This document shows positions 1 to 6,252 of a DNA stretch of 9,946 nt, piece after piece. Both the position numbers and the translations under genes were made by a program. Each line of letters begins with the position of its first letter. Position 1 is the stretch's first letter. Source of the DNA: DATCDR01 sp036510575. GTDB taxonomy: Bacteria > Actinomycetota > Acidimicrobiia > Acidimicrobiales > Bog-793. The notes beneath the pieces were generated by a model. It saw only the letters and a program-made list of their open reading frames with translations. It made no database searches and had not been told where the DNA came from. Where the stretch lies: positions 1 to 9,946 of the forward strand of contig DATCDR010000065.1 of assembly GCA_036510575.1 (NCBI GenBank). Direction: 5' to 3'.

Positions 1-99
1 GACGCCTGCCAAGTTGATCCCGTGCTGATGCACGGATCTCCCGATCGCGACGAACACCAGCACCGCGACGCCGTCCAGGCCGAAGGCGAGGCGCTTCAT
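1..99 (-). CDS. DUF3054 family membrane protein, 5' part only
   Basis: Only the first 33 residues lie in the window; the gene runs off the left edge. The translation starts MKRLAFGLDGVAVLVFVAIG and continues RSVHQHGINLAGV, which matches the start of DUF3054 proteins, small actinobacterial proteins predicted to have about four membrane segments. The stretch from about residue 6 to 20 is a hydrophobic first membrane helix, followed by the family-like GR-S-H---G--LAGV pattern. Function of the family is unknown. The ATG is 26 nt downstream of the stop of the preceding minus-strand gene, so the two could share a transcript. No strong ribosome binding site is visible. The family call is from recognition of the N-terminus alone. 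Confidence 0.72.
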   Translation of the reverse strand, partial: MKRLAFGLDGVAVLVFVAIGRSVHQHGINLAGV

Positions 100-125
100 C
101 TACTCGTCGCGCCGTCTTCGCTGCG

Positions 126-1439
126 CTACCAGCTTGGCCAACCGCTCGGCAGGTCGCCACTCGGCGAGTTCTGGAGCACGCCGCCCGGTGCTCCCAGTGA
201 GGTCAGCAGCTGCGAAAAGTTGTTCCCGAAGGCGGTGGTGTTGCTGCCGTAGTACTGCCCGTAGACGGCGGCCATCGTGTCGCCGTCAGCCGAGGGCTGC
301 GCCCACCCCGTCTCGATGCCGTACGGGCCCCCGTACATCGAACCGAGCTCGGTGTTCCTGGTGACGCTCTGTCCGATCTGGACTTCGGGGTTGAGGTCTT
401 CGGCGACGTAGACGACGAGACCGCTCGCCGGGCCGTCGGTGAGGCGGTAGCAGATGAAGGTGCCACCCGGCCATCCTCCGTTTACGACACTCAGCACTTC
501 GCCGTCGCCGAGTGCGTAGACCGGACCGAATCCGTCGAAGTCGACGCCTTGGTCGATTCGGTTCGGCGACAATCCTCGGACGGCGCGAAGTGGGTTCGCA
601 TAGTGCCCCGCGCTTCCGACGACGACGCTGGTGTTCGTCGGTGGTGGGGCGGCCTGCTGTGCCGCCTCTACGGCAAGTACGTGCTCAGCGGCCTGTGCGG
701 CCTGTGCCGCGCGAGCTGCGTTGGCGCTGTCGATGAGTGCAAGCTCATTCGAGTCCAGGCCGCGGAGCGTGTCCTCGTCGCTGTTGATCGCCGCCTGTAC
801 TTGGTCACGCGAGCTTGAAAGCGCATGCAGCGTGACGAGCGTGGCCGCCTGTTTGCTCTTTAGCAACTCCGCGGTCTGGGTTGTGGCGTACTGATCTTGA
901 ACATAGGTCGCGACGGCTGAGTTCAAGGTGCCGCTCGCGACCCCGAGGTAGGTCTCGCGCGCCGGCAGAGCGGACGCACTCGCGGAGTTGAAGAAGGCAC
1001 CTAGCGACGATGAGTTGCCAGCGGCTGCATTGATGTAGGCGTCGACCGCGGCACTTCTCAACTTCGACGACGCACGCGCTTGGGCTGCGCTCTCTACCTT
1101 AAGGAGTGCCCCCTCATGCTTGATCGCGGCGTTTAGCCCTGCGAGCCGTCCGTCGACCACATCGTAGGAAGCGACGAGACCTTGGACCTTCGAGCCCTCC
1201 CCGGCAATGATCGCCTCGAGGGCGCGGATCTTCATCCGGTCGGTTCCGACCGAGGTGGACGCGCCCACTCCCGCGACGAATACCACTGCGAACATCGGCG
1301 CGAGCATGCTGATCCCGGCAGCCATCCGCGCCCATTTCGGCGGCGACAACGACCACCCGGCAGCGTTCACCGCCTCGTCGTCGAGTTGCCCGCGAAATGG
1401 GCGCGCGCGTGCCGCTCCGCCGTGGATCGCGCCTGGCAT
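126..1439 (-). CDS. Membrane-anchored coiled-coil protein with degenerate M23/LytM-like C-terminal domain
   Basis: A 437-residue protein. Residues 1-38 are a short cytoplasmic leader, and 40-63 form one hydrophobic segment, an anchor or uncleaved signal. Residues about 68-260 are Ala/Ser-rich and helical with coiled-coil character, resembling the N-terminal coils of PcsB/RipA-type cell-wall proteins. After a short linker (APPPTNTS, 264-271) the C-terminal domain begins with NPLRAVRGL (282-290), then RIDQGVDF and GPVYALGDGEV, as in the actinobacterial M23-like family, and ends in PSGWPSW. In true LytM peptidases the HxxxD and HxH zinc ligands are histidines. Here the first histidine position is Asp (D296 before D300) and the later motif reads AED, so metallopeptidase activity is unlikely. 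It probably acts outside the membrane in cell-wall binding or regulation, by inference. An AAGG lies 3 nt before the ATG, so the start is plausible but not certain. Confidence 0.8.
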   Translation of the reverse strand: MPGAIHGGAARARPFRGQLDDEAVNAAGWSLSPPKWARMAAGISMLAPMFAVVFVAGVGASTSVGTDRMKIRALEAIIAGEGSKVQGLVASYDVVDGRLAGLNAAIKHEGALLKVESAAQARASSKLRSAAVDAYINAAAGNSSSLGAFFNSASASALPARETYLGVASGTLNSAVATYVQDQYATTQTAELLKSKQAATLVTLHALSSSRDQVQAAINSDEDTLRGLDSNELALIDSANAARAAQAAQAAEHVLAVEAAQQAAPPPTNTSVVVGSAGHYANPLRAVRGLSPNRIDQGVDFDGFGPVYALGDGEVLSVVNGGWPGGTFICYRLTDGPASGLVVYVAEDLNPEVQIGQSVTRNTELGSMYGGPYGIETGWAQPSADGDTMAAVYGQYYGSNTTAFGNNFSQLLTSLGAPGGVLQNSPSGDLPSGWPSW

Positions 1440-1579
1440 AGCCTTACACGATAACCATCGCGCCTGGTCATAAGCGAGAGCCGCCCGGAATCGAGGCGAA
1501 GCGGTCGCGATCGTCGTCCTCGCGTCCGCCCGCCGAAGCTCGGCGCGGGAGGTGATTGCCGAAGTACGCCCCCGCCGCG

Positions 1580-2416
1580 TCAGCCCCGCGGGCCTTCGAA
1601 GGTGTCGGGATCGGGTCCGAAACGCTGGCCCCGGTCGAGTCCGTCGATCTGATGGATCTCGACGTCACTCAGCTCGAAGTCGAAGATTTCGAAGTTCTCG
1701 CGCATCCTCGCTGGCGACATCGACTTCGGGAAGATGATGCTCCCGCGCTGGATGTGCCACCGGAGTGTCACCTGGGCAGCGCTCTTTTCATGCAACTCAC
1801 CGATTCGAACGAGTGCCTCGTCGTTCAGCACTGCACCGCGAGCGATTGGCGACCAGGCTTCGGTGGCGATGCCATGAGCTTCGTCGAACGCGACAAGCTC
1901 TGCTTGGGTGAGGTAGGGATGCGCTTCGATCTGGTTGACCGCAGGCACGATGTCGCACTCGTCGAAAATCCGTTGGAGATGCGCGACCTGGAAGTTCGAG
2001 ACACCGACCGCTCGAACTCGGCCGTCGGCAAGGATCTTCTCGAAGGCCTTCCAGGGCTCGACATAGTCTCGGACCGTCGGAAGAGGCCAGTGAATGAGAA
2101 ACAGATCGAGCACATCGAGGTTGAGTGCCGCGAGCGTTACATCGATCCCCTCGAGCGCCTGGTCGTAGTCGAGCGCGCTGCTCGCCAACTTGCTCGTCAC
2201 GAAGAACTCCGAGCGGTCGATTCCCGACTCGGCGACCGCCTGGCCCACCTCGCGCTCGTTTCGGTATCCCTGCGCGGTGTCGATGTGGCGGTAACCGATC
2301 TCGAAGGCTGCCGAGAGCGTCTCGACGGTCGACTCCGGCGGGACCTGGAAGACGCCAAAGCCGAGCTGGGGGATCTCGACGCCGTTGTTCAGCGTGACGG
2401 AGGGGACTGCGGTCAT
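1580..2416 (-). CDS. Aldo/keto reductase (AKR5-like, 2,5-diketo-D-gluconate reductase type)
   Basis: A 278-residue NADPH-dependent aldo/keto reductase that should fold as a TIM barrel and reduce aldehydes or ketones in the cytoplasm. The catalytic tetrad is complete: D46 and Y51 in GYRHIDTAQGYRNE, K76 in VTSKL, and H109 in LIHWP. The C-terminal NADPH 2'-phosphate signature is present as FPKSMSPARMREN with K231 and R238. LGFGVFQVP near the N-terminus and GVSNFQ (138-143) are also typical. Length is normal for the AKR5 group. The start is supported by an AGGAG 8 nt upstream of the ATG. It stands alone; the Smr gene is divergent on the other strand. The substrate cannot be told from sequence; the family acts on diketogluconate, methylglyoxal and small carbonyls. 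Confidence 0.93.
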   Translation of the reverse strand: MTAVPSVTLNNGVEIPQLGFGVFQVPPESTVETLSAAFEIGYRHIDTAQGYRNEREVGQAVAESGIDRSEFFVTSKLASSALDYDQALEGIDVTLAALNLDVLDLFLIHWPLPTVRDYVEPWKAFEKILADGRVRAVGVSNFQVAHLQRIFDECDIVPAVNQIEAHPYLTQAELVAFDEAHGIATEAWSPIARGAVLNDEALVRIGELHEKSAAQVTLRWHIQRGSIIFPKSMSPARMRENFEIFDFELSDVEIHQIDGLDRGQRFGPDPDTFEGPRG

Positions 2417-2696
2417 TTCATGTGCTCCTAGGCGAGTTCGCGTTCGATGACCGGATCACTCTATTGATCGACGCTGGTCGCGGCGAATGCGTTCGTCGAC
2501 GCCTTGGTTACGTTCCTTGGATGACCGACGGCGAGCGACTATGCGAGTGTCCCAGTTACGTGGCGAGCTTGACGAGGCTCATCGGGTGACAACCCCGAAG
2601 CTCTGAGCCGCTGCAGCGTGCCGGGCGCTGTAGCGTCGAATCGGACGACGGTTCGAGCTTCGGTAACAGAGCCGGGTTTGGCACGCCGAAGCGTTC
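2417..2696. other. Intergenic region between divergent genes, about 280 bp
   Basis: The stretch lies between the start of the aldo/keto reductase (minus) and the ribosome binding site of the Smr gene (plus), so it should hold both promoters. I see no convincing pair of -35 and -10 boxes. A 21-codon plus-strand frame starting at the ATG at 2539 has no features of a real gene. The Smr reading frame is closed by a TAA at 2664-2666, which limits any 5' extension of that gene. Confidence 0.5.
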
Positions 2697-2703
2697 GAGG
2701 GGG
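2697..2703 (+). promoter_or_regulatory. Strong purine-rich ribosome binding site of the Smr gene
   Basis: GAGGGGG lies 5-8 nt before the ATC codon at 2709 and about 15 nt before the CTG at 2718. The spacing favours 2709 as the translation start even though the codon is not standard. The G-run is also complementary to the C-rich loops of the small RNA at 7641-7734. Confidence 0.5.
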
Positions 2704-2708
2704 TTGAG

Positions 2709-2966
2709 ATCTCGAAGCTGACGCTTGACCTGCACGACATCTTCAACCGCGGTGATGACATCGATCGAGCGCTACGCGCGGTCTTGGCCGAGGCGACGAG
2801 GATCAAAGCCTCGAGTGTGGAGATCATCCCCGGGAAGGGGAGTGGTCAGTTGAAAAAACGCGTGATTCGCTTCCTCGAGCAACCTGACATCAAGCCCCTT
2901 TACCACCGGATTGAAAAGGACTCGAAGAACTATGGCCGGCTCTTCGTGCACTTTCGCTGGAAGTGA
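2709..2966 (+). CDS. Smr/MutS2-type domain protein lacking a canonical start codon
   Basis: A small stand-alone Smr domain, about 85 residues if begun at 2709. It carries both family signatures: LTLDLHDIF (LDxH motif) near the N-terminus and EIIPGKGSGQLKKRV, matching the (H)GKGxG motif with Pro in place of His. It ends YGRLFVHFRWK, as in short actinobacterial Smr proteins. Smr domains act as endonucleases or nucleic-acid binders in MutS2 and other proteins; the role of the short actinobacterial version is unknown. The frame is open from 2667, after a TAA at 2664, yet contains no ATG, GTG or TTG until a TTG at 2784, which would remove the LDxH half. A GAGG (2697-2700) sits 8 nt before the ATC codon at 2709, where family proteins usually start, so the start is either a rare AUC, the CTG at 2718, or a changed or misread ATG. 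Confidence 0.78.
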   Translation: MSKLTLDLHDIFNRGDDIDRALRAVLAEATRIKASSVEIIPGKGSGQLKKRVIRFLEQPDIKPLYHRIEKDSKNYGRLFVHFRWK

Positions 2967-3022
2967 TCGATCCTCCGCGAGCGAGTAGGCGCACGTCGAT
3001 ACCAGAGGTTCGGGCCGAGGAG

Positions 3023-3409
3023 TTACAGCCGAGTCAGCTGCCGAGATGGGGCGATCTTTAGAATCGCCCGTTCGCTTTGGATCTCAGCTCCGTAGGGGTG
3101 GCCGACGTACTTCTCTGACAGCGCGTCGATGTGCGCGCGCGCTTCGTCGCCGCGCACGATTTCGACCACCGTTCCGCGCACCTCGGCATAGCTGTACGGG
3201 TTGTCGGCCACGATGATGGTCACCGTCGCTCGCGCATCACGCTCGATGTTCTTGAACTTCTGGCGATGCACCTCGGTGTTGATCAGGATGTGGTCGTCGT
3301 CGGCGTCGACCCACATGACCTGGCTCTGCGGCTGGCCGTCAGGCATGAGCGTGGTCAGTACCGCGTAGTTCTTGGCCTTCGCGAGTGCCTTGATGTCGTC
3401 TTGGATCAC
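3023..3409 (-). CDS. Pyridoxamine 5'-phosphate oxidase-like (PPOX-class, F420/FMN split-barrel) protein
   Basis: About 128 residues from a GTG at 3409, the usual length of PPOX-class F420-dependent proteins. It begins MIQDDIKALAKAKNYAVLTT, the classic first helix and strand of this split beta-barrel. PDGQPQSQVMWVDADDDHILINT follows (23-45), then RQKFKNIERDARATVTI (49-65) and YSYAEVRGTVVEI (72-84), the usual flavin or F420 contact regions. It ends GHPYGAEIQSERAILKIAPSR. Such proteins bind F420, FMN or haem and carry out small redox reactions in the cytoplasm; the substrate is unknown. The reading frame stays open upstream to 3859, but that part is antisense to the DUF427 gene and has no family similarity, so I cut it at the GTG. 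A TTG at 3433 is an alternative start. The DUF427 gene is divergent, 93 bp away. Confidence 0.88.
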   Translation of the reverse strand: MIQDDIKALAKAKNYAVLTTLMPDGQPQSQVMWVDADDDHILINTEVHRQKFKNIERDARATVTIIVADNPYSYAEVRGTVVEIVRGDEARAHIDALSEKYVGHPYGAEIQSERAILKIAPSRQLTRL

Positions 3410-3446
3410 CTCTCTACCGTAACGAGTCGCCAAGCAACGTGCCTGA

Positions 3447-3454
3447 GTACGTAC
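3447..3454. promoter_or_regulatory. GTACGTAC palindrome in divergent intergenic region
   Basis: A perfect 8-bp palindrome lies between the divergent PPOX and DUF427 genes and is followed by a run of seven adenines. It could be half of an operator or chance. A possible -10 box TATAGA lies at 3493-3498 directly before the DUF427 start, but no clear -35 accompanies it. Confidence 0.2.
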
Positions 3455-3502
3455 GAGAAAAAAAGCTGGAAGAATTCCCGATTCTCTGGTGTTATAGAGG
3501 GC

Positions 3503-3832
3503 ATGACTGCACGAGCGACTTGGAATGGCACGCTGGTTGCCGAGAGCGACGACACGATCATCGTGGAGGGGAATCACTACTTCCCACCCGCTTCGATCAA
3601 TCGCGACCTCCTCACGGACAGTGCCACACACACGATGTGCTCCTGGAAGGGTCAGGCAAGCTACTACAGCCTGGTCGTCGACGGGGACACGAACACTGAC
3701 GCTGTCTGGTTCTACCCTGAGCCCTACGACGTGGCGAACGTCATCAAGGACTACGTCGCCTTCTGGCGTGGCGTCGAGGTGAGCGCCGATGACACGGACG
3801 GGACGCCAGGGCCGAACCCTCCTGGGCGGTAG
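3503..3832 (+). CDS. DUF427 domain-containing protein
   Basis: A 109-residue protein that is a clear DUF427 member. It starts MTARATWNGTLVAESDDTII, then VEGNHYFPPASINRDLL (21-37), CSWKGQASYYSLVVDG (46-61), WFYPEPYDVANVIKDYVAF (69-87) and FWRGVEV (87-93). These are the conserved blocks of the family, which is common in actinobacteria and often found near oxidoreductase genes. The biochemical function is not established. The start ATG follows AGAGGG with very short spacing; an in-frame upstream extension would overlap the divergent PPOX gene and shows no family similarity. The C-terminal tail after residue 94 is low-complexity and rich in Asp, Gly and Pro. Confidence 0.88.
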   Translation: MTARATWNGTLVAESDDTIIVEGNHYFPPASINRDLLTDSATHTMCSWKGQASYYSLVVDGDTNTDAVWFYPEPYDVANVIKDYVAFWRGVEVSADDTDGTPGPNPPGR

Positions 3833-3918
3833 TTCTCGCCGAGCAGCTTGGAGCACCAACTTGTGAGCCCAGGTTGTGTCGCGCCTGAGGTGCCCCTCGG
3901 ACCTGCTATCACGGTGCG

Positions 3919-4868
3919 GTGGACATACGCATTTTTACCGAACCGATGCAGGGCGCGACCTGCGACGAGCAACTCGCGCTCGCAAAGGCCACCGAGGCCG
4001 CCGGCCTCGATGGGTTCTTCCGCTCAGATCACTATCTCGCGATAGGCGACAGCAAGCGGGCGGCGGCGGGAATCGGGCCGACCGATGCATGGATAACGCT
4101 CGCTGGTCTCGCGCGTGAGACATCGCGGATTCGACTCGGGACGCTGCTTACCGCGGGAGCATTCCGTCATCCAGGCGCGCTTGCGATCGCCGTGCACAAG
4201 TTGACGTGATGAGCGGCGGTCGAATCGAGTTCGGGCTCGGTGCGGGCTGGTATGAACAAGAGCATCTCGCATACGGAATTCCCTTTCCCACGAATGTGGC
4301 CGAACGCCTCGCCCGCCTCGCCGAGCAGTTCGAGGTCATCACCGGGATGTGGACGACCCCCGTCGGGTCGACGTTCTCCTATGCAGGGAAGTACTACGAG
4401 CTAGGCGAAGGCCCAGCACTTCCAAAGCCCCTCCAGCAACCGACCCCGCCGCTGATCGTCGGGGGCCGTGGGCTGAAGAAGACCCCGGCGCTCGCGGCGC
4501 GATTCGCCGCAGAGTGGAACGTGGCGTTCTAGACGGTTGACGCGATGCGCGAGGTTCTGACTGCCGCCGAGGTCGCCTGCAACGAGGTAGGACGCGACCC
4601 TGCCACGCTTTGTTCTTCGATCGCGCTCGCAACCGTCATCGGCGAAAGCGAGGCTCAGATCGAACGACGCGCGGTCGCCATCGAACGGGACCCGGTGGAG
4701 CTGAAGGCCTCGGGTCTGTACGGCACGCCAGAGGAGATCGCGGCTCGACTCGCGGAATATGCCGAGCTTGGCATCTCACGGGTTTACCTGCAGTTGCTTG
4801 ACATCACCGATCTCGAGCAGGTGGAGCTGATCGGCAGGGAGCTCGCTCCGCTGATCTCGGAGCTCTAG
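3919..4868 (+). pseudogene. Luciferase-like (LLM class) F420-dependent oxidoreductase, broken by frameshift and stop
   Basis: The three consecutive pieces together make one LLM-class F420-dependent oxidoreductase of about 316 residues, the normal length. Piece one (3919-4209) starts from GTG with MDIRIFTEPMQ and contains GLDGFFRSDHYL and RLGTLLT. The frame is lost near 4200: one extra base there would restore HKVDVMSGGRIEFGLGAGWY. Piece two (to 4532) has that motif, PFPTNVAERLARLAEQ and PPLIVGGRG, then meets a TAG at 4530-4532 right after EWNVAF. Piece three continues in the same frame from 4533 with TVDAMREVL and VGRDPATL, ending in LEQVELIGRELAPLISEL. Two separate lesions argue for real decay, although an assembly with base errors could give the same picture. 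Family members use reduced F420 in the cytoplasm to reduce varied substrates; here no working enzyme is expected. It converges on the oligoribonuclease gene with a 13-bp gap. Confidence 0.9.
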
Positions 4869-4881
4869 CCGGCGAAGAGAT

Positions 4882-5439
4882 CTAGCTGTCCTGGTGTTGC
4901 TCGCCGGGCAGCTTGAAAAGGTTCGTTCGGTAGTGTGCGAGTTCGGCCACGCTCTCGCGAATGTCCTCGAGGGCGCGGTGGTTGCCCTCCTTCTTCGGTG
5001 CGTTGCCATAGACCGCGGGCGACCACCGCTTGGCGAGCTCTTTGATCGTCGACACGTCGATCGAGCGATAGTGGAGTGCGTTCTCGAGTTCCGGCAGGTG
5101 CTTGACGAGGAACCGGCGGTCCATGCCGATCGAGTTGCCGCAGAGCGGAACCTTCTTCGAGTCGGTCACTGCGCCACGTATGAACTCGAGCGTCTGTGCT
5201 CCCGCCTCTTCGACCGTCAGTGTCGAGGCCTTTATCATTTCGAGCAGCCCTGAGCTCGTGTGCATCTTGACGACGACCTCGTCCATCTCGGCCAGCTGTG
5301 CGTCGGTAGCTCCGATTACGAGATCGGGACCCTCGGCGACGATGTCGAGCTCGTCGTTGGTGACGAGCGTCGCGATCTCGACGATGACGTGGCGGTCAGG
5401 GTCCAGCCCGGTCATCTCGAGATCCATCCAGATCAGCAC
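4882..5439 (-). CDS. orn: Oligoribonuclease (DEDDh 3'-5' exonuclease)
   Basis: A 185-residue oligoribonuclease, which degrades 2-5-nt RNA fragments, chiefly dinucleotides including the c-di-GMP product pGpG, to mononucleotides. All DEDDh catalytic residues are present: D6 and E8 in WMDLEMTGLDPD, D107 in CGNSIGMDRRFL, and H154 with D159 in NHRALEDI. The Orn-specific HYRSIDVSTIKELAKRW follows at 123-139. The length is normal. The start is a GTG giving MLIWMDLEMTG; a later ATG (residue 5) would remove the first strand, so GTG is preferred. No strong ribosome binding site is seen. The gene is divergent from dut across 62 bp and converges on the broken luciferase-like gene. Confidence 0.96.
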   Translation of the reverse strand: MLIWMDLEMTGLDPDRHVIVEIATLVTNDELDIVAEGPDLVIGATDAQLAEMDEVVVKMHTSSGLLEMIKASTLTVEEAGAQTLEFIRGAVTDSKKVPLCGNSIGMDRRFLVKHLPELENALHYRSIDVSTIKELAKRWSPAVYGNAPKKEGNHRALEDIRESVAELAHYRTNLFKLPGEQHQDS

Positions 5440-5501
5440 GTGGCGATGCTAATGGGTCACCAGCGCGAAGCGCGGGCCCGCGCAACAGGTAGCGTTCGCT
5501 C

Positions 5502-5939
5502 GTGCCGGTGATTCGCCTCGTCTCGCTTGATCCAGATCTAGAGCTCCCTTCATATGCCCACCCCGGTGATGCAGGTGCCGATCTGGTGGCGACTGCAGAT
5601 GTGAAACTCGCCCCGGGCGGCGGCCGCGCGCGTATCGGCACCGGAGTGGCCATCGAGCTTCCCGAGGGACACTGCGCGATGGTTCTTCCGAGGAGCGGAC
5701 TGGCCGCAAATCACGGCGTCACCTGCCTCAACGCACCTGGTTTGATCGACAGCGGCTACCGCGGCGAGATACAGGTCATCCTCGTGAACTCCGACCCCAA
5801 CGACGCTTACCTCGTGCGTCGGGGGGACCGAATAGCTCAACTTGTCGTTCTCGAAGCGAGACAGGCCATCTTCGTGGTTGGGGAGGACCTCTCGGAGTCC
5901 GCGCGGGGTGATGGCGGATTCGGACATAGCGGCAGGTAG
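5502..5939 (+). CDS. dut: Deoxyuridine 5'-triphosphate nucleotidohydrolase (dUTPase)
   Basis: A 145-residue trimeric-type dUTPase that cleaves dUTP to dUMP and pyrophosphate, keeping uracil out of DNA and feeding dTMP synthesis. All five conserved motifs are visible: HPGDAGADL (20-28), PRSGLA (63-68), GLIDSGYRGEI (80-90, catalytic D83), RRGDRIAQLV (106-115) and the C-terminal arm RGDGGFGHSG (135-144). The arm reads GHSG where GSTG is more usual. The start is a GTG with only a weak AGGT upstream. A C-terminal dUTPase arm of this length is normal for actinobacteria. It is divergent from orn with 62 bp between the start codons. Confidence 0.96.
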   Translation: MPVIRLVSLDPDLELPSYAHPGDAGADLVATADVKLAPGGGRARIGTGVAIELPEGHCAMVLPRSGLAANHGVTCLNAPGLIDSGYRGEIQVILVNSDPNDAYLVRRGDRIAQLVVLEARQAIFVVGEDLSESARGDGGFGHSGR

Positions 5940-6089
5940 GAGAGCCGACTTCATGCACCGGCACTCGAGAACGTCGAGCGCAGCCAGGTGACGACAACGG
6001 GCATAGCTCAGTATCCGTTCACCGAGCTGCAACTGACTACTAGCCAATCGTGCGCCCAACCACGTTCCGAGTAAGGTTTACCAGCACAC

Positions 6090-6164
6090 GCGGACGTGGC
6101 TCAGTGGTAGAGCATCACCTTGCCAAGGTGAGGGTCGCGGGTTCGAATCCCGTCGTCCGCTCCA
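6090..6164 (+). tRNA. tRNA-Gly (anticodon GCC), 3' CCA encoded
   Basis: A full cloverleaf can be folded by eye. Acceptor stem GCGGACG (6090-6096) pairs perfectly with CGTCCGC (6154-6160). The D arm is GCTCAGTGGTAGAGC. The anticodon stem TCACC/GGTGA (6115-6119, 6127-6131) closes the loop TTGCCAA, with GCC at 6122-6124. The T arm has the loop TTCGAAT. The discriminator is T6161 and CCA follows at 6162-6164. A TAAGGT at 6072-6077 could be its -10 box. The tyrosine integrase begins 89 bp downstream, which suggests that the 3' end of this tRNA was an attachment site. Confidence 0.97.
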
Positions 6165-6252
6165 AAGAAAGACCAGCTCACAGGCGGGCCTTGAGGTCCC
6201 TAAGTCGCGCAGCCGGTCTCGCGCTCTACTAACTGCCTACACTAAGTAGTTG

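Noticed and set aside
1531..1545. CGCCGA-AGC-TCGGCG hairpin downstream of the aldo/keto reductase as a terminator
   Set aside because: The stem is only 6 bp and no T-run follows on the minus strand; such hairpins are common in high-GC DNA.
1556..2431. Long plus-strand open frame (291 codons) opposite the aldo/keto reductase
   Set aside because: It is the antisense shadow of a gene with complete catalytic motifs and has no recognisable family features.
3410..3859. N-terminal extension of the PPOX-class protein by 150 codons
   Set aside because: The extension is antisense to the DUF427 gene, is Arg/Val-rich without family similarity, and a normal-length protein starts at the GTG at 3409.
5999..6045. 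GGGCATAGCTCAGT, resembling the 5' end of a tRNA
   Set aside because: No matching acceptor 3' strand, anticodon arm or T arm follows.
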